From Ophiosphaerella korrae (taxonomy: Eukaryota; Ascomycota; Dothideomycetes; Pleosporales; Phaeosphaeriaceae), in assembly GCA_028456385.1 (NCBI GenBank), contig JALNQF010000012.1, positions 186,001-250,000 of the forward strand: a stretch of 64,000 nucleotides of DNA, read 5' to 3'. Positions 11,104-24,500 of this stretch are shown here, one piece after another (the first letter of the stretch is position 1; every line of letters starts with the position of its first letter). Below the pieces are notes generated by a model. The model made no database searches and was not told the origin of the DNA. It saw nothing but the letters and a program-made list of their open reading frames with translations. A program made the translations under genes and the position numbers.

Positions 11104-11732
11104 TTATTCCTCATCTCTCTCAACGACGACTCCTTCGTCCCATCCTTCGTCAACTTCATCCATGATGCCGCTGAATTCACTTGCCATGGCTAGCTCATCG
11201 TTGGCACTTAGAACACCTTGGATGTCTCCGGAAGCAATCTCTTCATAGACAGCTGTGATACCGCTGATGCTACAGAAGCGAGCAACAGTAGCCATGAGGA
11301 CCAGGCCAAGCATAGCAAACGGGCCCACAGCGATGAGCTGAGAAAATTGGCTAGTACCGTTAGTTTGAGCACAACAAGTGGTGAGAGAAGATGCAAGAAT
11401 ACATACTAGTACCATTGGTGAATACATTTGTCGTCTAGGAAACGTAGCCTAGCTTCAATCTTCGCAGGCAGTTCGGACTTCTTGCTGGTCTCGAGTTCTG
11501 AGAGGAGGAGGCTGAGCTGCTTGCGATAGGCATGGAGGCTCTTCCACCAAGTCGAGCGGCGGTGCTGGTTGCGGTTACGAATGAACAGTTTAGAGAGCAA
11601 TTCGTAGATGTCGGTGAGCCTGGCCTTGTCGTGTGCTGTTGCTGTCAAGAGAGGAGTTGCGGTGATATTGGAAATCAGTGGCTTTGTGGTGGAGCCGGTG
11701 CGCTTGCTAACAGCCATGGTGAGAGGACGCAT
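11104..11732 (-). CDS. RMP1: Ribonuclease MRP protein subunit RMP1
   Basis: Two exons, 11407-11732 and 11104-11350, joined across a 56-nt intron (GTATGT...ACTAG, branch ACTAAC), giving 190 aa. RMP1 is a subunit specific to the nuclear/nucleolar RNase MRP, which cuts pre-rRNA at site A3 and degrades some mRNAs. Family marks are RNRNQHRRSTWW near residue 50, the RKQLSLLLSEL segment, and across the splice junction HQWYYQFSQLIAVGPFAMLGL, which matches the yeast RMP1 core (RWYWQF...ALGQF). The C-terminus is acidic and ends in ERDEE. A second in-frame ATG lies five codons downstream at 11717. Reading through the intron would end the protein at WY, so the splice is well supported. Confidence 0.88.
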
Positions 11733-14700
11733 AATAAGTATGGTACTAAAGGCCTAGCCTATGGGGTTTTGGAAGTAGATGAGTTGGTGATTTGCTGGGT
11801 GAAGCAGGGTGATAGTGGGGGTAGGTTGTGCGAGTATGGGCCTGGCACGGAAGCAGAGAAATATGCGAGCACAGAGATTCAAAAATGACCGGTGAGTATG
11901 ATAGCGTTTTGGGAAGTGGGTGGCATCTCAATATTGTCGTGAATATCCGGATTCGGTTCAGGTTGTATTGTCGTGATATTGGGCCTACAAGGAAATTGCA
12001 TGCTTGGGCCGAACTTTTGGGCGCCGGAATTTGATGCACACTACGGGGGTAATTGTGCGTTAGAGATAACGCAGATGAGCGTCAGTTTTCTGTGTGAACC
12101 TTGACGCACAGTACTGCCGGTGTGCTTTAAAGCCAAGACTTCTGGATAGATGCTATGTGAACGACATTCGGAAACGAATCTAGCTTAATCTAGGTAGACC
12201 TCACGTGTCTCAAAAGTTGATGAAACACAACGGCGTAAATATCCCGAGTAATTAGAGGTAGCGGCTGACCGAATATATATCCTGGTGAAGCCCCCGAAGT
12301 GTGTGAACCTTGGTTCACAGACACGACGGAGTAGTACGATGTGGTGCAAATCCTGCTTGCACCAGTTGTCAAGGCAATGGTCCCACTCGAATGCCCTCAC
12401 AATGCCAGAGGTTTCGGCTACAGGCTGCAACAGGCCTAGGGATTATCTGGGCCAAAAGCAGTCAATACTGTGCAATGATGATGCGATGCAATGAGCAGCG
12501 ATGACCAAAGTGAGGCGGGCGGAGGCAAGAACGGAGAGTGGATGATTGGTCAGGAGTGCTTCAACAAGTAGTCGTGGGGTAATCAGGGCCTGAGGGCATA
12601 CCCAGTGCTCGAGGATGGTGGTCAGAATCTTCTCTTGCTATGCCTATCATGTGCGATCTGCTCTAGCGTGAAGTTTATGCCGTTGGTACCGTAGGGCTGG
12701 CCAATTGTGCAAGCGGCGTGCAACAACTCACCAAAACCTAAGATGGCCCATTCTCGCGTCTTCGATCTCGAGTCCCAAGACTCTTCTCGTTTTCCGAATA
12801 GAGTAAAAGATTGATTCCAACGGCGACGCCTTATCGCAGAATTAATCTTTTTTTGGTTGAGTTTGGGACGGCCGACTTCCGATGCTCCTGGCGTGTGTAG
12901 GTGGCTTAATTTTTGGTGTGGGTTAATTTTCTCGACTGCAACTCCCCTGCGCACAACCGCCATGCCTGCCAACACTCAAGTCAATCAACTATAGTCGGAG
13001 AATGTAGTAACGAGCAAGCTTGCCCGAATTACACTGCAAGAAAGGAGCTACGGGGCCCGTTGGAGTTCGGGCTCGAGACATGGACGCGCCTCAGACTCAG
13101 GCAGCTGGGCAGCCGCTCCTCGGCAGAGCCACCATTCCCCGTCTTCAACCAACTTTGATGGCGGTCACTCACCCACGTGGACTTCGCCATAGACTCGCAT
13201 AGGCTCATGATGGCTCATCTGCCGTCCGCAGAGGTATGCAGACCCTGGGTAGGCTCCCTGTTCCGCGGGTAGGCGAGGTAGGCCATAAGAAGGGAGCCGC
13301 TGCTGCAGGTCGGCCATATCCCTCCGCGAAGTAGGAAGGAGAGGAGGGCCGAATACACAAAGCTACTGCCCACCCAACAGAAGAGCCCTCTAAACCTGCA
13401 GTCTATCGCTCGCCTGTTCTCTCGCAGCATGCCTCCCTTGTCGTGCGATGAAGGCGGGGGACGGCGAGCCCCCACCCACGAACCGCTCGGCGGTACTCAG
13501 CTTCTCGAACCGTTCGGGGCCAGTTGCAGAAGCTACTCGGCGGAATACGTCTGCAGTTCTCTCCTCGCTCCTCGAGACCAGGTGCCTCGATGCAGGATCA
13601 ATGGGCGTTGTCCATGTCACAGCGGATGCGAGCCGCACTGCCGATCCCAACCACCGTAGCCGCGGAGCGTGCATCGGAGCCCAAGCCCATGAGATGGGAA
13701 TCCTGTACATAGCAGAGCTATGTGAAGCATCGCCTAATGTCGCCAATCAGGAGAGGATGATGATTACCTGACAACCCACTGGTAGGCGTCGGAGACACAA
13801 TATCACTTAGCCATCCACGAACCCAGTAGAGAGTAACGGCAGGTAATACTGACGAGGACGCCTGCAGACTGCAGAGACGGGCTACTTGCAGTAGTTGCGA
13901 AGGACCTATTTTTATCCATCAAGAAACGACTGTAGATAAGCTTGGATACCTCAGACATGGAGTAGGATCATTCACTTGATCTCGAAGGAACTTCCTTGCG
14001 AATATGTCTGGTACGAAGTCGATTGCGATTTGTACGGTTTCATCCTCCGGATTTCTATGCAATGTGAATGCATCTCAGAATACTCTTCGACACTAATTTC
14101 GGGGATCTGGACCTGACAGTACCTGGTCTCCCGAAAAGATAGTGCAACGTGCTTGCATCAGTATATACCATAGTATGTACCGTAACATTCCCAGGCTGTT
14201 CCATGCTGACTCGTTGAATCGGCCCGGATGCTGGCCCCCCCGCCTGAGCTCCAGAACATCCCATCCGGACTACAACACAATTATCTCAAATCATGTCAGA
14301 CGACCTTCTGCAGGCTGGCTCACCGATCCGGCCATATTTTCTCGGACTTATGTTGCCTTATCAGCATGGTTCATTTTAATACCACTTCCGTAAATTCAGT
14401 GTCACTGCCAGGTCTCTAATTCAGTGCGAAGCGACGTCGAGGAAGTTGACAGGGCACCTACAACTGGGCACACAGAGCCGTCTGACCCACATCCGGAGCT
14501 CGAAACTTGTTTCTGCATTGAACGTTCGAGCGTGTCACCTCTACAAGCGAACATGATATTGTCATGTGTCGTTCTAAGCCGCTATGACGTTGGGTTCCAC
14601 CGCCATCTTGATTTACACAGCATGCATGTATTTCGAACAATAACGATACACTGATCGGTATCTGCGATTTCAGCCATCATGTTTGTCGAGCAAGAGCTGG

Positions 14701-17700
14701 GACACGTAATCTCGGATTGGCGGTAGACAAAACGTTCCGAAAATGCCGCGAACCAGAAGATCCATCTATGCTTGAGCGAGGCATTTCCCATTTGTTGAGC
14801 TTGTCTAAAGTCCAAGGCACAGGGTGGTGGATGACTGATAACGTCCATGCGCCTGTCGAAGCCTAACTTCTTTTTGGATCTGCAGTAATTGTAACTCAAC
14901 ACGGATACTCGAAGCACAACCTCTATACAGTAACCTGTATTTCGTTAGCATAGTTGATGCTGCCGCATAATACCGGATCAGTACCAAGTTTTCCGGCATT
15001 TGTCTACCTGGTATGAATAGAAATGGCGCCTTGACGAGAACACATCCCACGATAATCAACTCCCACACCGCCTGGGTAGCCACCTCATCGAAGTGCTGGG
15101 CGTTGTATCATCTATCTCCGAGCTCAGCCCCATACATCGGTAATGTGGAAGTTTATTGTCAATTCTCAGCAGAAATGAATGCCCCTGCGTTCGGTCGTCA
15201 GAACCAAATTGCTTCTTTAGACGACTGGGTTAGGCACTAAGGGAACGCCAACTGCCATCATATTGGAATCCTATGGAATATTTTGACCATCTTCTTGAGC
15301 ATCCATATCGACGCTTTGGGCTTAACCCTATCGGCTGACACGTACCACGGTCTGGGATCAAGGTTTTTGAGGCTATTGTCGGCAGCGCTTATACTCCCCC
15401 GCACGATTCAGGGGCAGAGCTTTTGAAGGCAATATTGCGCGACACTAGCGCCATCACAACCACCTTCTAAACCCTTGTTCGGACGTGCTTCAGGATGCAT
15501 CATCGGTGGTTCCGCGGATCATTTTTCTCCGCCTGATTCGTGCCTGCATGTAGCGAAGGCGACTAATTCGTCGATGACGGGCATGAGTAGCGTCGTATTC
15601 CCTGTTGACGGTATGCATGACGTTTTATCATCCCGTCTTTGGCTTGCTCGCTGGCATATCCTGGATAGAAACACTTCGCTTCTAAAAAGACCGTGTACCC
15701 GAGGACTAGGACTTATTTTAGTTTGTGTCTGGCTTCAGCATAGCCACCTCCCAGATGACGGTCGGATATCGGAAGGCTTCTTCGAGTACTTTGTGGAGTT
15801 CTTGTGGTTTCTGGGCCGAAATGCAACGGGAATCTACGCGTCCCGCGAAGCATGCCAAACTTGAACATCTATTGGGCATCAACGTATCAACCCTTTCTGC
15901 TCAACGTATGTCAAGCATACCTACGCCAAACATGAGCAGTTTGTTTACGCGGACATTCCTATGCGTTCGAACTAGGGTGGGCACGCTAGCTGAAGTGTGG
16001 GGCATCTGCGCACGTCGTCCACAGGAATCTTGTCATCTGAACATATTGACCGAGGTCGTTGCTGAATAATATACCCATCTATCTTTACCCATCGGTCATT
16101 TCGCCGTTATATATGCGAGGTGTTGTTCTTCGTTGATACACAAACCTACCATGACCTTGCTCGTGTTGGCAGATGCGCTGTTCAGGCCTTCGTCGGAATC
16201 CTTGGATCGAGCGACGTGTGCAAGTGTTGACAACCGTGTTGTGAACTCCCCATAGTGTACGAGGGGTAACTTCGGCGCTCAACGGCCAAGCTCTCGGATT
16301 CTGCTTGTCATTGGTGTCGTTTCGAAGCATTCGTCTTGCTCGTTGGGCAGAAGCAGCAGATGTGGCTTTGTAGCCTGGGCATTCTTCCTGTGCTCTTGGT
16401 TGGTCAGGCTCGGCACTGCTAAATATCATTACAGTGTGAATAGTTGCCAAATGCCCACTCTAAAGATGGCGTTGCCTTTTCGAAGGTGTTCCCGTTGACG
16501 CTATCGTTTGACTATCGAACGCTTACCTTCTGAGAAGCCATGGCTCACGGCGAAGGTACTGTAGCGGATGCCTGCATGAGGTATGGCATATAGCATGTTG
16601 CTCATACGCGAAATCTCTCCCTCGTTTCGGTCGTTTTCTTCCTCTCGCCGCGGCTGTTTGCGAAGTGGTGTCGAGCTGCAGCAGTCAGCCAAGAAGAGTA
16701 GCAAACTGGCGTGAAGCAAGCAGAATCTACCGCACGCAAAGCAAATATACCTTCCAGATTGTGCGTGCATATCGGGGAGAGAGTTGTTGCTGGCAAGATG
16801 TTGAAGGTGGCTCTAAGGCGGCCGCATGTCTGTGGACTAGCATGCGAAGCGCTTTCCCTTTCTGCAAAGTGTCTGCCAGGCGGAGAGTGAGGGGTGACTT
16901 AGAGGGAGTTGCCTGTGGACTCCTGGTAGTTGTCGGATCAGGATTGAACTACACAATCTTGTGTAGACTATGTTAAGTGTTGGGGCGAGATTGCGGCGTT
17001 CTGGTGTGTCTCTGTCATGCTGGAGCAGGAGAAGGCATTGCAACACCACAGCAAGCATCACCAATCCTAGCGGCCCGTGCACTACACTTCGGCGGCGCGT
17101 CTTTGCCATGACCCCCTTCGAGCAGCTATGATGAAGCGTGGGCTTACAAAGACATGCATGCAGTGCTTAGAAGCAGGCTATGTAGCAAGCGGGATTCTCT
17201 AAGCAGCATGATTCGCCACATGCCACTGCTTAGATTTAGGGCCAACCTGATTGAAGCTTGTGGTGTACCACCATATGCATAAGCGCAATCAAGCTGCATA
17301 TCGAAGAAATTGCCAGCACAGTATGCCTGTGTAGCTCCAGAAGACCTAATGTCAACTTTGATGAGGAGCGTTGCGAGGCTTGCCACGCTTGCCGCACTCC
17401 GCGTATTTGCCGTTCCATCAATCTGCCGTGTGCCTCCACATTTAATGTCCTTTCAATGTTCTGTCAACGTCGACAATAATGAGGGAGCTCCTTTGGCATA
17501 CCCACCAAGCTTGCTTGATCTTCTTCCTCAGTCCCCTGATTCCATCGATAGTATCCATGACCTATTTTTTCTGGGCAAGGCAACATGCGGTATCGGTCAC
17601 CAGATATTGTATCGAGAGCTAGTCATACAAGGCACGTTGCTTTTAAGCCATCTTAGCACTTGCCTGGGACTGAAAGCATCGTCTCGATGGACAGCCTTCA

Positions 17701-19237
17701 GTTTAACATTCCGGTCTCTGCAACGTCTAGGAAAAGTGGCAAGAATCATGGCGCTTTCCAAGGAAAAATACCTGAAGACTAAGCACTATAATTTGGTGTA
17801 AATAGGGGCAAATCTTTCAACAACAGACTGCTATCGGTAATCGACAGCGTGCGAGAATGATTCGCAAGTAATACGCCCGCCCACCCCTTCACATCCACAT
17901 GCTTCTCTCTATAATTTATACGCCCTCCATAATTCGGAGGCTTCCTTGAACTCATCCCATCTTCCTCCTTACAGAGTTTGAAATCGCCTCCTAGACGGTC
18001 TACTGTTCTCGCACCATTTACCCATCCATCCTCCTTGGCGCAGACCACACCACTACTTAACCAAAATGTATGATATGCTCTCTAGCTCCTATGAGATATT
18101 TCTCAGATGCTCTAACATCTCCTGCAAAAATTTGGTATCATCTCGAACTGCCGTTGGTGCTCATCCAACACCCATTTCAATACGATCTTACGCCGATATA
18201 TCACCCCCATCGAGCGGACAAGTCAAACTGGGTTACAATAGCCACATGACACATCAACGGGAAGCACCTCAATATTCCACAAGTTCATATCGTAGATATG
18301 TTGTTCTTGTTTTCGTTTTAACCACTGCGCCACGCCAAACTCATCTGCTCATCGAATTCTACGAGGGTACCGATTTGACAAATCGCTAGCTCATCCATCG
18401 TAGTTGCTCAAGCGAATAGCCTTACCTATTTTGCAGCGTCTACATCAAATTTGAAAGATATCATCAGTGCGACCGTGTACGCCATAAAAACCATCTCCAG
18501 GCCCTCTGCGCGTATGACTTAACCAGACAAATCAAGTCGCTGCAAAATCATGTTGGATAAGGGCTTAACTTTTCAAAGATAAATCTTCGATTAACTTGAC
18601 TGATATTGCGTAAAACTGGTTATACCAAGCTTTTCGCACGATTGCTTCAGCGCTGCGAGCGTGCGGTGAGATCTCCTTCAACGCTATGCGTCTCAATGCC
18701 ATCGCATATTGAGAGTTAGCATCCGTGTCGTCGCAAGAAGTTTACCTTGCCAACTCATCAAAGATATCGAGATGCTGGCATCCTCCATTGTGGCATCGAA
18801 ATACAACGATACACTCCAAATGAGGTAGAAAGGAAAAAGCAGATATCAATCGTAGAGGTATACGTCACGCAAGAGGAGGATCAAGCAGTTGGTGAGCAAA
18901 ACTCTTTATTGTTACTAAGGAAAGAGAAAAGGAAAAAAGGAAAAAGGAAAAGGGAAAGAAAATCATGTCGACTGGAGAATCAGTTCATTCGATATCCATC
19001 GTTTGTTCAGAAATCTCAATCTGAAGCTGTTGAATATCGTATCTATATCGTCAATCCATGTCATATCGGAGCGTGTCGATGCTTAGATTCATTGGGTCTT
19101 GTCGGAGACCGCAGTCAAGTAGACCACCTCGAAAACAGGTTGAATGCAAAGGGGAAAATCAAAAGGAAAGATTCCTTTGTGTCGTGACAGCAACTTTGTC
19201 AGACGATTGTGTTGACCGATGTCATCGATGGAATCTT
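11733..19237. other. 7.5-kb gene-poor region
   Basis: I found no coding region I can support. Open frames up to about 160 codons (for example 17310-17801 + and 13390-13746 -) resemble nothing known, most lack an ATG, and they do not link into a spliced gene. Local features: a homopurine GGAAAAAGGAAAA-type tract at about 18920-18965; a GC-richer patch at about 13040-13700; otherwise mixed composition of about 50% GC without strong AT bias. No terminal repeats, transposase fragments or tRNA fold were evident. It may contain noncoding RNA, old transposon remains or poorly conserved genes. Confidence 0.4.
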
Positions 19238-21573
19238 TCAGTTCAAGTGCTTGAACATGGGGTGATTGCAAGCCATCAATGCCATACCGGAGCTATCAGG
19301 ACGACCGCCGACAGGGGAATCATGAAGCTGAGAACCATTAGTGGAAGGTTGGACATGAGAAACCTGGACCTGGGAACCACTAGCGGTAGGCTGAACGTGA
19401 GAGACCTGAACCCGAGAACCACTAGTGAGAGGTTGGACATGAGAAGCCTGGATTTGAAGACGACCAGTGGCAGACTGAACACGAGCGTCCCGAACCTGAT
19501 TATAGGCATTATGTCCACCATATGCTCCGTCATGAGTGGAAGTGGTTGTATGAGGAGCGCCAATGGGACCTACATGCGTGCTGTAGGTAGGACCTCCAAT
19601 CACGCCGACATTGGCAGCTGGAGAAAGAGGACCAGCATTTTGCTCTTCCATATACCGATTGATGAGCGACATGGGGATACAATTGAAAGGAATGAGGTAT
19701 CCATCAGTGCCTTGGCCGAAGTGGTTGGAGTACCATGTCTCGATATTGCTCTTGGTAATGTCTGTAAGACCACGATATCCGAACGGAGCCGCGCGTTGGC
19801 GTGCGCACTGCGAAGCTTGAACTATGTCACGAGGAGTGCCGCGGTCATACAGGCTGGGTCGGTTACGCTGCTCGGTGAGAGACATGTAGGCCTTGGGGGA
19901 GTACAGGCCTTGACCATTATCCATCGAACGTTGGAGCTTGGACAAATTGTCTGGTAGAGGAAAAGGCTGCTCAGTGCCGACAGAAGAAGGAACACCGGAA
20001 GCGCTAGCGTCGATGGAGGTTGTGAACAGGCGGGGACGACAGAAAGGCGTCTCTTGCATCACCGAGGAGTTGCGAAACTTGTTCACAAGAGCCTCTCGAC
20101 CTTGAATTGTCGCGTAGGAGATTTCGGCCGACTTGTGTGAGTGGAAGCCATACCAAGATCGCGATTCCATGCCACGCACGAGTTCAATCATTCCACCAAC
20201 GTCGACGAAGTTGATGAACGCGTAGCCAACATTGTTGCCAGAAGAGAAATCAATGCGTAGGTACAGAAAATCGTATGTGCCAAAGCACGATTCATCCACG
20301 AGGGCTTTCAATGTCAACTGAAACAAAAATTAGCAAGCCATTGAGAATTTGGGAGGAGTTGACATACCCAATCCATCTTGTTGGGAATGTTTCGCAGCAT
20401 GATGGTAGTGCGCACATCACTGCCGTCTTCGACGCGTGAGACACGAACACGATTGTGCTGGTCAGCTGGATGACGGTAGATCTTCTGACAGACAAGCCCC
20501 ATCGCATCGCCTGAAGCACCATATCCATTACGCACAGCAGCCTGGTTATCGAGACCGGCTGTTGATCCATGGGGTGAGTTGTCGGACATGTTGCCCTTCC
20601 AGCGGCAAACCTTCGAAGTGGATATCTTATAAGACTTCTATAATAGTTTTAGCGAGATGTGAAGACGGCATGAGCGAATGGTTTACCGTTGGGTTGCTGT
20701 GTTCGATGGCACAAGCACTCAAGCTGTGACACGCGCGATTGGCAGCGTCGACGGATGTGAACTCAACACGGTAGTCAAGAATCATGTTAGTAGCATCAGT
20801 GGCAACATGAAGGGTGCCCATTACGGGACCGAACTTGTAACAGATATTGTAAACAGTGTCCTCGATATCACGCATGTCTGATTCAGAGACTGCGCCGACT
20901 GTACGCCCAGACTTGGGTTCGATCTTGACCGAGAAGCGAACCTGACCTTCGGCCTCATCGAGCAACACGGTGTCTTGTTCCTTGGCGATGGAGTACATGA
21001 ATCCAGTGACATGGCGGACAGCATAGCCCTTTTGAATCAACAAGGCTCTAGCTTCCATAGAGTCACCGCAGTCGTCGAAGCGAAGATACATGCCGCTTTT
21101 GTACGCCGGGATACATTTAGCAAAGACATCAAGCTTGTCAACAGTCAGCAAAGTCAGGGCAAAATGAGGGGGTGGATACTCACCATTTTCATCTCGTTCT
21201 GCACACAAGCTACCTCATGCTCCTTGGCCGACCCAGCAAAGGTACCATCTGGGAGGGAGTTGACGAACAGATAGCGAGAGACCCAATCCGGGTTTTCCTT
21301 CTTAACCTCGCCAGAAAAATGGGGCCATTTGCTCTTTGGCTGAGGGTTTGGCTGAGGAAGGGTAATAGCCGGAACCAAGGCGACAGCATACTGGCCGGCA
21401 CCAATGACGGTGGTCACACTGGTGTTGTTGCTGCGTTGGTGCCCGCTGTTGCGTACGAGATGAGGCGAGTAAAAAGTGGGATCCGTGCTAGCGAAAGGAC
21501 TCGAGGCAGGACCACCACGCTCAGCAGACGATGGGGGCGAGTGGTGAGACATGTTGATTGCTGGTGTCGACAT
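19238..21573 (-). CDS. Mei2-like RNA-binding protein (RRM protein)
   Basis: Four exons: 21184-21573, 20687-21133, 20368-20637 and 19238-20317; introns of 50, 49 and 50 nt have donors GTGAGT, GTAAAC and GTATGT. The product is 728 aa; a second ATG at 21552 is also possible. The C-terminal RRM of the Mei2 type starts at about residue 353 (TTIMLRNIPNKMDW, which spans the third junction) and continues with TYDFLYLRIDFSSGNNVGYAFINF and KSAEISYATIQGREALVNKF. Earlier segments, about 80-170 (SRYLFVNSLPDGTF, KSGMYLRFDD) and 190-290, look like one or two degenerate RRMs. S. pombe Mei2 binds RNA to switch cells into meiosis; plant and fungal relatives regulate development. Beyond the RRM the tail is Gly/Ser/Gln-rich with a 14-residue tandem repeat. 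All three junctions restore continuous RRM sequence. Confidence 0.92.
19336..19461 (-). repeat. 42-nt tandem repeat inside the Mei2-like gene
   Basis: Three head-to-tail copies encode units of the form QVSHVQPxxxGSxV near the protein C-terminus. The copies differ at a few positions, so the array is not freshly made. Borders are approximate. Confidence 0.75.
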
Positions 21574-24500
21574 ACAATGTACCGATGTACAATAAGTATG
21601 GTTGACCAAGGTGCGAGGTATGGTACAGAGAAGAAAAGGTTGATCAAAGTCCAGGCCAGACAAGAAGAGTTGGTCCGTTCAAGAGATGTGTGTCGTGGTG
21701 GAGACGAGGAGAAAGGCGGAGAGGGCAAGAGGGGCAGCCTTTATATACGGGAGAAAAAGAGTTCATACGGTCAGCAAGCGGCAGAAAGGGAATTCACACT
21801 TCATTGCTGCCCAAAATTCCTGCAAGAAGGAGCATAAGAAGAGCAAGACAAGTGCTTAGATTTGTCGTCATGGTTAAGGATGGCTCAGAGAAGCGGTCCT
21901 CAGGCCTCTGCGGTGGCCGCCTTGAAGCAGCATATGGCTCAGAGGCGATACCATTTGAAGCCCGAGCGGAGCTGTACAACCTCCACCATCCAGGTTATTA
22001 TAACGAGTATGGGTTAGGCGTGCATCGAGGTTGCAAGACGAAGCTCAAGTCTAGTGTTCTACCACATCCCCTTGGTGTGGCCATTGTGGCTCGAGCTTTC
22101 ACCATTTTCTCGTCCCTTTTGGCATGACTAAGCCGGCCTCACCGCCTTGGGGGAGTCGAGGAAGGCAGGAGCATCAAGGGAAATGTGAGGAAGGAGGGAG
22201 AAGACTTACCCTACTCGTGGAGCAGGCCTAGCAGGCAGGAACGTCACGGGGCAGCTTGCGAGAGTGAAGTGGATGTCATGTCTTCAGCAAGTTTCAGGCT
22301 TGAGAGCACTCATGAAGCTCGAGAAAGGCACGCAGAGGCGGTTTTACATTCTGCAAAGCTGTTCTGAGATGCCCGAGACAATGCCTGGAGAAGAGGCGAT
22401 ATGCTTGTTCAAGTGTAAACTCCCTGATTGCAAGTGTGTTGTGACTCGAGTTTGGCATTGGCACACAGGAACCGAGTAGAGGAATACTTGAGAGCACACG
22501 GAAAGTACAGCTATCAGCCGTCCAGAAGACGTAAAGGTGATATTTGCACTCTCATCGATCTGAGAGTCTCCACGGCTCAACGTGTGTGAGCAAACTCACC
22601 TGGAGGCGTGTTGGGGACAAATGGGGCAAAAGCTTCAACCGCGTCAAGGCGGGCGTTAAAAAGGGCACAGGAAGCATGTGGAGGTGCCTCAGATGGCCGA
22701 AAACGCTCTCACAACAGTTTCAATACGTTGGCCTAGATGGTACGAACAGGTGCTTGCAACGAGCTGAGTGAGATTATGCGTAGTAAAGCGCCTACTCGAG
22801 CTACATCAGCTCCAGTAAGAGTGATAGGCAGGCAAATATTTGCAGGAGGTGAGATGGCGATGGCAACTGATCTGTCGTAAGTGTGACTAGCACGAGCATC
22901 GCTCAGCTTCAGCGCCAATGGCGTAGCCTGCAATGTACTGGCCTTGAAGATGATTGGTAGGGCAAGGCACACTGAGGTCACGAATGTCGGCTTCAAGAGG
23001 AGCATTTGATTTATATCAAAACTAACTGGCAAGATAGGACGACTATAACGAGCAGCATGAACTCAAAAGCACCACCTGGGCAGCGGTTTGCGAAACTTTG
23101 CGGCGCGCCATGCCGACCAACTCCAAAGGAAACCAGCTATGAGCGCAAGAACGGAAATTTGGGGACACGAGATCACGTAGAACCGAAGGCAAAGACTTCG
23201 AGAGATGCAAGCAAGTGAGATGCGCTATTCGTTTGGCTTGGTTCTTACTGCCCAGCAATGTTGATCGCCGTCTTCCTAAGACCAAACTCTGCGTATGACC
23301 CTCCTCGCACGCTATCAACGTGTCAAGTTACCTCAACTCCTCCAAAATTCTAGTTATGAATTTTTGAGGAACAGGGGCTACCAAGTGGACCTGACGCGGA
23401 AGCCGCAATGTGCCGGACTCGAGACGAGCCAGCCCATCGCCAACACCAGCTGACCAGATACCGTATCTTCTCAAATTGTCAACTATGCCCTGGCATATAA
23501 TCCTCCGACATGCCGTTATCCTTCATTTGTGTTGCTTCCAGTGCTTTGTGCGTCCCTCGAGGCTGGGCGAGTGGCTATTCCTCAGTCGTCTTTTCGATGG
23601 TGTATCAGTAAGAATACGACTACACTAACATACAATCCATGACCCAGTCTCTCTAAACCGCTCTGTCACCAAGGTTCCCCTCTTACCCCTTCCTTTGCCC
23701 ATTCTTATTGTCCTTCAATCGATTCCATCTTCTCGGTTCGCTGTCGTATACGATTCGTTCGTGGCCTTGCTGCGGTCTTTAATTAATCGTCGATGACTAA
23801 GGTAGGTAAGGAGGAATTCCTAGCGAGGCAATCAGTCGTTACTATCGGCGTTGTTCGACGACTTTTAAGGGCTGGGATTTCGGGAGAGGGCGGCCTCCTG
23901 CAATCCATGTTAGCAAGGACACACGTTCTCTGATCTGCAATTGACTTCAATTCATAACTAACATGGTATTTTTGTGGGCGCCGACCTTCTTCGTGTTGAA
24001 ACGTTTGCTTACAAAACTCAGGTTGACGGCGCTTTTGTGAGTCTGGAAAGGGGTCGATGTGGATGTGTATGACGGGGTAGTAAGATCTGAGGGACAACAA
24101 ATAGCTCATCGATTCAAGGCTTTTTGAAGTGCTGAGAGTCCTTTGTGGGCGGAGTTTTTCGCGAGTGATTGCGAGCTCTACGACTACTGAATGCGCCTGC
24201 CATTCGAGAGGCTTGGCATAGACTGGACATTGAGCTAGAGAAGAACGTTGGGGTGTTATTGCAAGCTCAGTAAGCTGCCATCTGGAGCCCCCCTACTCCG
24301 GTCCATCACAGCAAAGGAAGCTTTCGACCCCACTGCATAGGGTGGTTTGGTATCACTTGAGCAACTCGCACTCGGCATATCGCTTAGATCACACGAGTGT
24401 GTCCCAGAGACTCTCATGGAAACGCCGGGGTGGGAGACGACCCAGACGTCAGCTTCGGTCAAGCGCCAATGATTGCAGATCAAAGGGAAGACGAAGGCTC

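Noticed and set aside
13390..13746. 118-codon open frame on the minus strand in a GC-richer patch
   Set aside because: No family resemblance, overlapping frames of similar length on the other strand, typical of chance openness in GC-richer DNA.
17310..17801. 163-codon open frame on the plus strand
   Set aside because: No recognisable motif or splice partner; kept only as a place to look.
18301..18345. Minus strand contains TGGCGCAGTGGTTAAAACG, resembling a tRNA D-arm region
   Set aside because: No matching acceptor stem, anticodon stem or T-loop (GGTTCGA) follows at proper distance.
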